Positions 33,323-41,369 of a stretch of DNA of 64,000 nucleotides are shown here, piece after piece. The DNA is from JBOGDS01 sp050743075. Lineage in GTDB: Bacteria; Actinomycetota; Actinomycetes; Jiangellales; Jiangellaceae. The DNA is taken from contig JBOGDS010000003.1 in the NCBI GenBank assembly GCA_050743075.1, forward strand, positions 15,385 to 79,384, in the 5' to 3' direction. Numbering within the stretch: the stretch's first letter is position 1; each line of letters opens with the position of its first letter. Under the pieces are notes generated by a model. That model had not been told where the DNA came from and ran no database searches. It worked only from the letters and a program-made list of their open reading frames with translations. Both the position numbers and the translations under genes were made by a program.

Positions 33323-33954
33323 CGGGTCACCCCCAGGCAGTCGCGCATGCGGACCAGGCCGTCACGCATCCGGGTCTTGATCGTCCCGAGTGGCGCCTCC
33401 AGGAGCTTGGCCACCTCCGGGTAGGTGTAGCCCCGGTAGTAGGCGAGCGTGACCGACTCGCGCTGGAGGTCGGTCAGGTCGTCGAGGCAGCGCCGCACCC
33501 GCTCGGCCTCGAGCGACCGTTCGACGGTCTCGACCACCTCGTCGTAGTCGCGCGTCGCCGAGCGGGATGCGAAGAGCCGTTCCCGGTCGCTCGCGGCTTC
33601 CGCCCGGCGAACCCGGTCGACCGCCCGCCGGTGCGCCATGGTGAGGATCCAGGTGCGGGCGGATCCGATGTCGGCGTCGAACCGTGCCGCATGTCGCCAG
33701 ACGTCGACGTAGACCTCCTGGGCGACCTCTTCGCTCTGCGCAGGGTCCCTGACGACCCGCCGGACGGTTCCGCAGACGGCCGCGGACGTCGCGTCGTACA
33801 GCGCACCGAATGCGACTTGGTCACCGCGGGCGGCCCGCCCGAGAAGTTCCTCGAGCAGGCCGCCGACGGCACCGGTGTCGGTGGTGCGCTTGTGCATACC
33901 CACCGGCTTGGCCGACCTCTTCACGAGGCCGAGTCTGCCGGGTTCTTGGGTCAT
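33319..33954 (-). CDS. sigK: ECF RNA polymerase sigma factor SigK
   Basis: A 211-residue sigma factor with region 2 (EEVAQEVYVDVWRHAARFD; TWILTMAHRRAVDRVRR) and region 4 (LTDLQRESVTLAYYRGYTYPEVA; LGTIKTRMRDGLVRM). It closely matches the SigK group, which in M. tuberculosis controls secreted fasciclin antigens. Here its start overlaps the stop of an upstream lipoprotein gene by four bases, so it is the middle gene of a coupled three-gene operon. Regulated by RskA. Confidence 0.9.
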   Translation of the reverse strand: MTQEPGRLGLVKRSAKPVGMHKRTTDTGAVGGLLEELLGRAARGDQVAFGALYDATSAAVCGTVRRVVRDPAQSEEVAQEVYVDVWRHAARFDADIGSARTWILTMAHRRAVDRVRRAEAASDRERLFASRSATRDYDEVVETVERSLEAERVRRCLDDLTDLQRESVTLAYYRGYTYPEVAKLLEAPLGTIKTRMRDGLVRMRDCLGVTR

Positions 33955-35219
33955 TGGCCCGCCAGCGCGCCGGCAAAGGAGTCGATGGCGCCGGCCAGGG
34001 TCTCGACGTGGTGTCCCAGCGCCTCGACGACGTCGTCCGAGGGCAACGCCCCGCCGGTCAGCGTGTCGAAGAACTCGCCCGCTGCTCCTCGGTAGGCGTT
34101 GAGGTCATCGAGCTGCTGCTGCTGGCCGGCGTCGTCTCCGCCCGCGGCCGCGACGGCGTACTCGACGAAGTCGGTGATGTGCGCGCGCCAGAGCTTGAGG
34201 AAGGCGTCCTGCTGGTCGGGCGCGACCGACCCGACGGCCGCCGCGAGATCGGTGGAGTTCTCGTCCAGCGCGGCTGCCGCAGCCTCGAACTCCGGCGAGT
34301 CCGGGCTCACCGTGTAGGCGGCGAAGACGGAGATCCCGGCCAGGTAGACGTGGCTGGTCAGCTGGCTGGTCAGCCCTGCGCGCAACGCCGAGGCGTCGTC
34401 GGCCGGGTCGCCGTCCATCTCGGTCGCCGCGGCGATGCCACCGGCGAGGGCTTCCGCGCTCATCGCCATGTGGTCGCCGGCCGTCTTCAGCAGGTCGTAG
34501 GCGGCGGTGTCACCCGCTGCTAGACCGTCGACGGCCGCGGCCAGGGTCGTGACGTGCTCGTTGAGCGACTCCGTCACTGCCGCGGCGGGCAGTGCGCCGC
34601 CGGTGATCTCCTCGAAGAACGCGCCTTGTGCGGTCGTGTACGCCATCAGGTCGGCCACTTCCTGGTCTTTGGCGGCTTCGTCATCGTCCCTGGCGGCCAC
34701 CGCGTAGCCGACGAAGTCACCGATGTGCGCACGCCACCCGTCGAGGAACTCGTCACGTCGGTCGGGAACGACGGAGCCGATCGCGTCGGCGATCGCCACA
34801 GAGTTCACGTCCAGGGCGTCGGCTGCGGCCTGGAACTCTGCCGAGTCCGGGGCCGTCGCGTACGCCGTGGCCACCGCGACACCGGCGAGGTACACGTGCT
34901 CGGTGAGCAGCCCGGTCAGCCCGGCCCGCAGCTCGGCAGCCCCCGAGGCGGTGTCGCCCTCGATACCCGCGCCCTCCGCGATGCCGTCCGCGAGAGCGGC
35001 CGCGGTCATCGGCATGTGTGACGCGGCAACGCGAAGGTCCTCGAACGGTGCGCCGGTGCCTTGCGCCGCGAGTGGCGCCAGCATCTGCTCGGACTCGGAC
35101 TCGGACGGCTGCGGTGTGCTGGGCGACGCCAGGTCGCCGTCGTCGCCGCAGGCCGCGAGGCCCAGGACGAGCGCCGCGGCGCCAGCGGTCAGCAGGGTTC
35201 TGCGGATCGTGCAGATCAT
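33951..35219 (-). CDS. Lipoprotein with duplicated His/Met-rich helical domain, coupled to sigK-rskA
   Basis: A 422-residue exported lipoprotein (signal with lipobox LAAC, Cys24). After an acidic linker there are two tandem copies of a helical domain, offset by 180-182 residues: about 60-235 and 242-422. Each copy carries the same set: HMxM (H68-M69-M71; H250-M251-M253), a His in the HVYLAG helix (H108; H290), a His in RAHIxDFV (H165; H345) and a His near its end (H222; H404). This looks like a ferritin-like or metal-binding bundle repeated twice, possibly for copper. No named family was recognised. As first gene of the sigK operon it may be sensor, target or both. Confidence 0.8.
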   Translation of the reverse strand: MICTIRRTLLTAGAAALVLGLAACGDDGDLASPSTPQPSESESEQMLAPLAAQGTGAPFEDLRVAASHMPMTAAALADGIAEGAGIEGDTASGAAELRAGLTGLLTEHVYLAGVAVATAYATAPDSAEFQAAADALDVNSVAIADAIGSVVPDRRDEFLDGWRAHIGDFVGYAVAARDDDEAAKDQEVADLMAYTTAQGAFFEEITGGALPAAAVTESLNEHVTTLAAAVDGLAAGDTAAYDLLKTAGDHMAMSAEALAGGIAAATEMDGDPADDASALRAGLTSQLTSHVYLAGISVFAAYTVSPDSPEFEAAAAALDENSTDLAAAVGSVAPDQQDAFLKLWRAHITDFVEYAVAAAGGDDAGQQQQLDDLNAYRGAAGEFFDTLTGGALPSDDVVEALGHHVETLAGAIDSFAGALAGQ

Positions 35220-35289
35220 CGAGAATCTCCCCGTTGGTGGACCTGTCTGGTCTCATCCAGGGTTCGCTCGGACCAGCCGCGCAGATTGG

Positions 35290-35769
35290 TCAGGTCTGGC
35301 CGAGATGCTCCTGCGCGTCGAACAGCTCGGACTGCTGCCAACTCCACGTCGCCTCGAAGACGGTGAAGCCCGCGGCGCGGGCTGCGCGGCAGACGGCCGG
35401 GTCGTCGTCGACCAGCACCGCGACGGACCGCTCCTGCGCGAGCTGGCGTAGCACGGCCACCTTCAGCACTCGTGCCGGCCGGCGGTCCCCGTCGGGACGT
35501 AACCTCAAGCGGGCCGCCGGAGCACCGTGCTCGCGCAGCCACGCCTCGGTCTCGGGACGGGTCCGCTCGGGGCGTCCGGAGAGGTAGACGAGGTCGTGCT
35601 CGACCGCGAGCTCGCGCGCGACCGCCATGCCCTCGGCGAGCGGCCGATCGTCCGGGATGCCCGCGAAGAACGCGTTCCAGTCCTTCCCAGGGCCCTCGAG
35701 GTGATGCAGCCGCGCCGATACGTCGGCGAGAACCCCGTCCAGGTCCACGACGGCGAACGGGCGTGCCAT
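35290..35769 (-). CDS. HAD-superfamily phosphatase, polynucleotide kinase 3'-phosphatase-like
   Basis: A 159-residue single-domain HAD phosphatase. It has catalytic motif I DLDGVLAD at the N-terminus, motif II YLSGRPE, and motif IV LVDDDPAVC. The Arg in SGRPERTR and the small size resemble the phosphatase module of polynucleotide kinase-phosphatases, which remove terminal phosphates. It lies alone between the lipoprotein operon and the deacetylase gene, with its start one base before the end of the next gene upstream on the minus strand, so it is probably co-transcribed with the latter. Substrate unknown. Confidence 0.8.
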   Translation of the reverse strand: MARPFAVVDLDGVLADVSARLHHLEGPGKDWNAFFAGIPDDRPLAEGMAVARELAVEHDLVYLSGRPERTRPETEAWLREHGAPAARLRLRPDGDRRPARVLKVAVLRQLAQERSVAVLVDDDPAVCRAARAAGFTVFEATWSWQQSELFDAQEHLGQT

Positions 35770-36579
35770 TCAGCCGGCCGGGACGACGAAGTCGTAACCG
35801 ACAGCGGCCAACTCCTCGATGATTCCGCTCAGCGCCTCGACCGAGCCATCGTTGCCGCCGTCGTGCAGCACGACGACCGAGCCGGGTTGCACCGCCGCGA
35901 GCACGTCGCCTCGGATGGAGGCCGGGCTCGATCCCTCCCAGTCCCGTGGGTCGACGTTCCAGCCGAGTGGCGCTTGGTCAAACGACGCCGCGACGTCGTT
36001 CAGGTTCGGTGCGAAGTTGCCGCCGGGCGCGCGGAAGAACGGCACTCGCGCGTTGGGAACGGCGGCACGGATCGCGTCGAGGGTGTCACCGATCTCGCGC
36101 CGGATCCGGGCGTCGTCGCGGGTCGCGAGGGCGAAGTCGTGGGTGGTGGAGTGGTCGCACAGCGTGTGGCCCTCGGCGACGATCGTGCGGACCAGGGCAG
36201 CATGGTCACGCGCGTTCACGCCGAGGACGCAGAACGTCGCCGTGACCCCGTGGTCGGCCAGAGTCTCGAGCACCTCCGGCGTGTACCGCGGGTCGGGCCC
36301 GGTCGAGAACGTCAGCGCCACGGTTGTGCCGGAGCGTCCGGTCGTCGTGATCACACCGGGGACCTCGAGCCCGGACGGCGCACCGTCGGGCCGGTCGGCA
36401 TCGGGGTTGTCAAAGGAGGAAGAGGAGCCCGGCCCGTCGCCGACCTCGCTGGACTGAGCGGCGCTGCCGTCGGAGTCCGCGCCGTCGTCGGACCCCCAGT
36501 CGCCCGTTTGGGCCGCCAAGATCACACCGATCACCAGGCCGGTGACGGCAGCACCCGACGAGCCGTTCGCCACCGACAC
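35770..36579 (-). CDS. NodB-fold polysaccharide deacetylase-like protein with altered motif 1
   Basis: A 269-residue protein with an N-terminal membrane anchor (about residues 9-23), an acidic linker and a NodB domain (about 86-269). Motif 2 (H143-STT-H147), motif 3 (FFRAPGG), motif 4 (VDPRDW) and motif 5 (VVLHDGG) are intact. In motif 1 the usual TFDDGP is TFSTGP: the catalytic base Asp and the metal-binding Asp are S92 and T93. The enzyme would therefore be weak or inactive as a deacetylase, or bind metal differently. The start is GTG 36579. It may act on peptidoglycan or another envelope polymer (inference). Confidence 0.82.
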   Translation of the reverse strand: MSVANGSSGAAVTGLVIGVILAAQTGDWGSDDGADSDGSAAQSSEVGDGPGSSSSFDNPDADRPDGAPSGLEVPGVITTTGRSGTTVALTFSTGPDPRYTPEVLETLADHGVTATFCVLGVNARDHAALVRTIVAEGHTLCDHSTTHDFALATRDDARIRREIGDTLDAIRAAVPNARVPFFRAPGGNFAPNLNDVAASFDQAPLGWNVDPRDWEGSSPASIRGDVLAAVQPGSVVVLHDGGNDGSVEALSGIIEELAAVGYDFVVPAG

Positions 36580-36665
36580 CTCGCAGGGGGCTCTTGCGGC
36601 GCATGCGTTACTCCGCTCACAGTACCCACAGGGTGATCAACGAATCCACCGCCGGCTCCGGCATT

Positions 36666-38342
36666 TCAGCAGTTCGGGCGGCACTGCCTCTCGACCATGG
36701 CGTCGAGGAACACCTGCTGGATGTCACGGGGATCCACCGCCTGGTACGCCCGCGCGCCGGTGGCCTCGGAGATCCGGGTGAGCGCGCTCATGTCGGCCTG
36801 ATCGGTCATGCCGATCATGATGACGGGAATCGGCCGGGCCGGGTCGACCTCGACCCGGAGCGTGGTGAGCAGGGTCTCGAGATCGATGCCGTCGGGGTCG
36901 TCCTCGTTCCGACCGTCGGTGAGCAGGACCACCGAGTTGATCTTCTCCGGGTCGTAGATCGACCGCACCGTCCGGAACGCCGCGAGCACGGTGTCGTAGA
37001 GCGCCGTACCCCCTTGAGCGCGTTCGGCGAGGCTGTCGACCGCGTCCACCAGTGCCTGCTGATGGGACACGCCGTCCACATCCTCGCCCAGCGGGCGGAT
37101 CGGTACCAGCTCGACGTGGTCGACGGGCGGATCCTGGTTGACCGAGAAGGCCCACAACCCGATCGAGCTGGTGGGCGGGAACAAGCCCAACGCGGTCTTG
37201 GCTGCCTCTACCGTCAGATCGATGCGGGTGCCGCCGCCCTCGACCTGCTCGTTCATCGACCCCGACACGTCGATGACCGCCAGCAACTGGCTGTCGATCG
37301 ACAGCGCCGCCCATTGCCGCAGGATGTGCGCCGCCTGGCTGGGCTCGGGTGTAGGCAGCACGGTGGGCATCGCAACCTGGGTGCCGTCGACGATACCCGC
37401 ATCCCCGTCAGGCTCCCCGCCCGGCGTGCGGAACCCGGCGTCGGTGAGGACCGCCACCGCCTCGGGTGTGCGCAGGGCGGCGTCGAACGCCGCCGCCGCC
37501 TCCTCGGTCGCCGCAGTCGTCGAGGCCGTCGAGACCGTGACCACCGGGTAGTCGAGCACGAGCGTTCCCTCGCTCGGGTAGAGCGCCACGACGGGGTTGC
37601 CCGGGCTGCTCGCGTTGTGGGAGACGACCGACTGCTCGGTCGCGGTGAACATCGGCGCCGCCGCCGGGTCGGCCGCAAGCTGCTCGTACGCCGCGCTGAC
37701 CGACTCCACAGCCCCGCGCGAGATCGCCGTCATCGCCGCGACCAGCTGCGTGGGATCGGCCTGGCCCACCCCGACCGTGGCGCCTACCGCGAGCAGCGTG
37801 GCCAGGCCCTCGCCGGTCGTCGTCGGATCGGTGATGGTGGCGGTCGCGTCGCCTTCGAGAACGGCGCTCCAGGAGAACGTGGCGTCCGGCCAGCCGGCCT
37901 GTTCGGCGGCGGGTTGCGACGCGACCACGACCAGCGGAGACGTGGCTACCGGCTCGCCCACCGTGACGTCGACGCCCTCGGTCGCGACCTGCGTGGTCCA
38001 GAGGCTGGAGTCGGGGATCCACAGATCGGCCGGCACCTCGCCGCCCACGCCGCCGGCCACCGACGCCGAGGCCAGCGGCACGACGTCGACCGCGGCGCAC
38101 ACCCCGCCCACGCCGGCCGAGCCGTCGACATAGGCCTCGGCGACCTCGGACAGCGCCGGGGCGATCGCCGGGTCCGCGACCACGACGAGCGGGTCAGCCT
38201 GCTGGCAACTCGTCTCGCGGCCGCCGAGGAACGCGTTCGCGGCGAGCGCCGCGGCAGCCACCAGCGACAGGGCCACGCCGCCCACGGCAAACCGTCGGGG
38301 CCAGGAGCGCCGCCGGCGCGACGAGGCGTGACGTCCAGACAT
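36666..38342 (-). CDS. Membrane-anchored solute-binding / von Willebrand factor A protein
   Basis: A 558-residue protein. A basic N-terminus and one membrane helix (about residues 18-38) lead to an extracytoplasmic type 2 periplasmic-binding domain (about 50-330; LWIPDSSLW, ATSPLVVVAS, LDYPVVTVS). A C-terminal VWA domain starts near 350 and has MIDAS motif DVSGSM (D358) and the downstream TDGRNED. The combination is common in actinobacteria and suggests a metal-dependent adhesion or substrate-capture role at the cell surface, but its ligand is unknown. Start ATG 38342. Confidence 0.85.
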   Translation of the reverse strand: MSGRHASSRRRRSWPRRFAVGGVALSLVAAAALAANAFLGGRETSCQQADPLVVVADPAIAPALSEVAEAYVDGSAGVGGVCAAVDVVPLASASVAGGVGGEVPADLWIPDSSLWTTQVATEGVDVTVGEPVATSPLVVVASQPAAEQAGWPDATFSWSAVLEGDATATITDPTTTGEGLATLLAVGATVGVGQADPTQLVAAMTAISRGAVESVSAAYEQLAADPAAAPMFTATEQSVVSHNASSPGNPVVALYPSEGTLVLDYPVVTVSTASTTAATEEAAAAFDAALRTPEAVAVLTDAGFRTPGGEPDGDAGIVDGTQVAMPTVLPTPEPSQAAHILRQWAALSIDSQLLAVIDVSGSMNEQVEGGGTRIDLTVEAAKTALGLFPPTSSIGLWAFSVNQDPPVDHVELVPIRPLGEDVDGVSHQQALVDAVDSLAERAQGGTALYDTVLAAFRTVRSIYDPEKINSVVLLTDGRNEDDPDGIDLETLLTTLRVEVDPARPIPVIMIGMTDQADMSALTRISEATGARAYQAVDPRDIQQVFLDAMVERQCRPNC

Positions 38343-38385
38343 CGGTCTCCGGGCGAGTCCTACAGGGAAGGGGCAGCCTAGCCGG

Positions 38386-39546
38386 TCACGAGACCGAGGG
38401 GAGAATTGGGTGTCTATGTGGTGCTTCTCCGGCGGCGGTTTCGGGTTGCGACACCGTGAGCTTGGCGACGTGGGTGTCATTGGCCGCCATCGGGTCGATG
38501 TCCGCCGTCGACGCCAGCGCGCGGGCGCGGGGATGCAGGACGCCCGGTGCGTCGCCGTCGACCCACGCCGCGAAGGTGACGGCCGCCTCGCTCCCGGCCG
38601 GCATGGGGTCGACAGCACACACGACACGCTCGGTGGTGAAGCCGCACGCGCCGGCCGTGGCAGCCAACGTGACGGCATCGGGAGTGAGACCGGCAGGCGT
38701 GGCCAGCGTCAGCGTCGCCGGGCCGGTCTGGTCGTCAGGCCCGTCGTTGGACACGGTCACTGTGACAGTGACCATGTCGCCGACGGTGGCGGTGGCGGGG
38801 GACACGACCGTCGCCAGGCGCAAGTCCGTGACAGCGGCGGCCTCGGTCGCCGTCGTGACGGCGGCCACGAGGGATCCGCCGGCACGACCCGGCCAGACCG
38901 GGATCGCCGCCTCCGTGTCACCCGCCTCGATCGCGGCACGCGCCTGCGCGTCGCCACCGTGCGCGACGACGTCAGCGGACGCGTCGACCTCGCCTCGGAC
39001 CGGTGTCGACAAGCCGGACACCGTGGCGGTGCCCGGCTCTGCGCCGGTGGCACTCGACAGCCCGTCGAGGACCCGCAGGTCGCGCAGCGGCTCCGATGGG
39101 GATGTCCAGGCCGTCACCAACGACCAGTCCGCATCGGCAGAATCGCTCACGGTCAGGTCGACGGAAGGGCCGGCGGCGGCGAACAGGTTGGTCACCTCGG
39201 CGACCGCGCCGTAACCCAGAACGGGATCGGCATCGAGTTGCGCGGCGGCGACCACAGTCGACGGCCCGGATCCGACCCGGACCGTCACCTGAGCGGCCGG
39301 CGCATTCGTCGACGGGCCGGTTGCACCCCAGTACAAGCCGGCGAAAAGCAGTCTGCTGCCGGCCGGCCGGGTGGCCGTCGCGGTTTCGGAGTCACTGCGC
39401 AGGATCGAGATGTCGCCAGGTGCCCGCCTCTCGAACCGCGGCTCCAACGGCCGCACCTCCGTCGCGGCAGCCTGAGTCGCGCTGCCGATGACCAATCCGG
39501 CCGCGAGCAGCGCCGTGAACGCGCCGGCAGACGCGATTCTCACCAT
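38386..39546 (-). CDS. Secreted DUF11-like repeat protein
   Basis: A 386-residue exported protein with a signal peptide (cleavage near TQAAATE at about residue 28). The first domain (about 40-235) has the beta-rich LLFAGLYWGA and VTAWTSPSEPLRDLRV segments seen in surface-anchored adhesin-like proteins. A DUF11/CARDB-like immunoglobulin domain follows (about 255-370: TVTVSNDGPDDQTG, then AANDTHVAKLTV). No membrane anchor or sortase motif is seen at the C-terminus. Start ATG 39546 with the open frame upstream ignored, since it has no signal. It is next to the binding/VWA gene and may share a surface role. Confidence 0.78.
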   Translation of the reverse strand: MVRIASAGAFTALLAAGLVIGSATQAAATEVRPLEPRFERRAPGDISILRSDSETATATRPAGSRLLFAGLYWGATGPSTNAPAAQVTVRVGSGPSTVVAAAQLDADPVLGYGAVAEVTNLFAAAGPSVDLTVSDSADADWSLVTAWTSPSEPLRDLRVLDGLSSATGAEPGTATVSGLSTPVRGEVDASADVVAHGGDAQARAAIEAGDTEAAIPVWPGRAGGSLVAAVTTATEAAAVTDLRLATVVSPATATVGDMVTVTVTVSNDGPDDQTGPATLTLATPAGLTPDAVTLAATAGACGFTTERVVCAVDPMPAGSEAAVTFAAWVDGDAPGVLHPRARALASTADIDPMAANDTHVAKLTVSQPETAAGEAPHRHPILPSVS

Positions 39547-39609
39547 CGGAAGCCAAGGGTAACCCGCATATCGGTGCCGGCGAATGGCCGAACCGTCGAG
39601 AATCGCGCC

Positions 39610-40206
39610 ATGGCTGTCACGGTGTCTCCTGTCACGCCGGAACGGTGGGGCGATCTGGTCGAGTTCTTCCGCCCGAACGGTGCGTACAGCAACTGCTGGT
39701 GCGCCTTCTTCCGGGTCCGCGCCAAGGACTACGGCGCCAGCATGACGTGGGATCCACCCGACCCGGGCCGCTCCAACCGGGAGGTGCTGGAGCGGCTGAC
39801 GCTCGCGGGCGACGTGCCCGGTCTGCTCGCGTACCACGGCGACGAGCCGGTCGGCTGGGTGTCAGTGGCACCGCGTCCGCAGTACGAGCGCGTCCTCCGG
39901 TCGCGAACGATCGGACCGGATAAACCGGACGAAACTGATGTCTGGTCGATCGTGTGCTTCTGGATCCCGGCCCGCCGCCGTCGACAGGGGATCGGGACTG
40001 TCTTGCTCGACGGCGCGGTGTCGCACGCGAGGTCCCGCGATGCGCGTGTGCTCGAGGCGTACCCGGTCGACACGGCGGGGGAGCGGCGACCCGGAGCCGA
40101 TCTCTACTGGGGGACGGTCGGCATGTACCGGCGAGCCGGCTTCGGCATCGCGGCCCACCCCCACAGTGGGCGTCCCGTTGCACGCCTCGTCGTGCGCGGA
40201 GGCTGA
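39610..40206 (+). CDS. GNAT-family N-acetyltransferase
   Basis: A 198-residue acetyltransferase with the acetyl-CoA loop in WIPARRRRQGIGTVLLDGA and the C-terminal GTVGMYRRAGF. The N-terminal NCWCAFFRV motif is shared with the frameshifted relative at 14870-15444, so the two belong to the same subfamily, which often modifies small molecules. ATG 39610 is the first start after the divergent DUF11 gene. Substrate not predictable. Confidence 0.85.
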   Translation: MAVTVSPVTPERWGDLVEFFRPNGAYSNCWCAFFRVRAKDYGASMTWDPPDPGRSNREVLERLTLAGDVPGLLAYHGDEPVGWVSVAPRPQYERVLRSRTIGPDKPDETDVWSIVCFWIPARRRRQGIGTVLLDGAVSHARSRDARVLEAYPVDTAGERRPGADLYWGTVGMYRRAGFGIAAHPHSGRPVARLVVRGG

Positions 40207-40278
40207 CCTGGGTGTTGCGCTTCCCCTACGGTCTTAGGCACGGCGTACTACGCCGAAGTCCGAGAGTTCGGAGGCAGG

Positions 40279-40533
40279 GTGAGCGACACGAGACAGCACC
40301 AGATACTCGATCAGATCCAGGCCCTGGTCGACCAGGAGCACGAGTTACGGTCCAGGGTCCAGGCTGGCGAGCTCGCGCCCGGCGAGGAGCAGGAGGGCCT
40401 GCGCCAGCTGGAGGTGGCGCTCGACCAGTGCTGGGACCTCCTCCGCCAGCGCCGGGCCCGGTGGGACGCCGGCCAGGATCCCGACGAGGCGGAAGTGCGA
40501 CCGGTCAATGAGGTCGAGGGATACCAGCAGTAA
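40279..40533 (+). CDS. DUF2630 family small protein
   Basis: An 84-residue acidic, helical protein matching DUF2630 (QIQALVDQEHELR, then LDQCWDLLRQRRA, then RPVNEVEGYQQ at the end). It is common in actinobacteria and of unknown function; the regular heptads suggest a coiled-coil dimer. Start GTG 40279 with GGAGGCAGG upstream. Confidence 0.85.
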   Translation: MSDTRQHQILDQIQALVDQEHELRSRVQAGELAPGEEQEGLRQLEVALDQCWDLLRQRRARWDAGQDPDEAEVRPVNEVEGYQQ

Positions 40534-40601
40534 GACGAAGCACTCCGCCAGAAACATGCGGATGGGTAAAGGATCACTGCCCGGACCCTGACTGGTAACC
40601 G

Positions 40602-41183
40602 TTAGGCGCCGCGTGCTTCCAGGGCCGTCATGGCCTTGCGGAGGTGCGCAGACCGCGTCTTGGGGGTGCGGGCGGTGGCCAGGTCCAGGATCACGGCGTA
40701 CTGGCCGGTCTTGCTGAGCGATTCGAAGGCCTGGGCCGCCCGGGGGCTCGCGGCCAGAGCGGCGGCGAGGTCGGGCGGGACGGTGGCATCTCTCTGAGAC
40801 TCGTAGGCGGCGTCCCACCGTCCGTCGGCCTTGGCGGCCTCGACCTCGGCGAGGCCGGACGGTCGCATCCGCCCGGCCGCGATGAGCGCCTCGACCTTGC
40901 GCACGTTCACCTGCGACCATCGGCTCCGTGGCCGGCGCGGGACGTACTTCTGCAAGTAGTACACCTCGTCGTATGCCTTGCGCTGGCCAGAGATCCAGCC
41001 GTAGCACAAGCCGAGGTCGACCGCCTCGTCGTCGGCCAGCGACGCAACGCCGGACCCCTTCTTCGCGATCTTGAGCCATACGCCGGGACTGTGGTCGACG
41101 TGCTCGGCTAGCCATGCTTCGAACTCGCCGGCGTCGCGGAATGCGATCACGTCGGCCACGTCTGCCTCAGGCTTCGTCGGCAT
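40602..41183 (-). CDS. YdeI/OmpD-associated family protein
   Basis: A 193-residue protein of the YdeI family: WLAEHVDHSPGVWLKIAKKGSG near the start, DLGLCYGWISGQRK in the middle and a C-terminal helical part rich in Ala. Members have been linked to stress or bacteriocin tolerance, but the biochemical role is unknown. Transcribed alone; no operon partner. ATG 41183. Confidence 0.82.
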   Translation of the reverse strand: MPTKPEADVADVIAFRDAGEFEAWLAEHVDHSPGVWLKIAKKGSGVASLADDEAVDLGLCYGWISGQRKAYDEVYYLQKYVPRRPRSRWSQVNVRKVEALIAAGRMRPSGLAEVEAAKADGRWDAAYESQRDATVPPDLAAALAASPRAAQAFESLSKTGQYAVILDLATARTPKTRSAHLRKAMTALEARGA

Positions 41184-41369
41184 GTGCCGACACTAACGCG
41201 CCCTCCTTTCGGTTCCTGGCAACTGCCGAGACGAAGATCCGCGCCTCCAGGAGATGGGACAGACAGGACTCCTCGTTTGTCCCAACTCGTCACCGGGGTA
41301 CATCGTGAGTACTCGATGTCCCACGGCCGAGTAGGCCGGTCGACGGAGGGACCTGCATCTCCCGGCAAT

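Noticed and set aside
35239..35265. ECF-type promoter (GAACC, 18 bases, GTCC) before the lipoprotein-sigK operon
   Set aside because: The spacing is possible, but the start site would overlap the ribosome binding site, so the match is probably chance.
36594..38381. Plus-strand ORF of 595 codons
   Set aside because: Antisense to the solute-binding/VWA gene and made of low-complexity Arg/Asp/Gly/His-rich sequence; a shadow.
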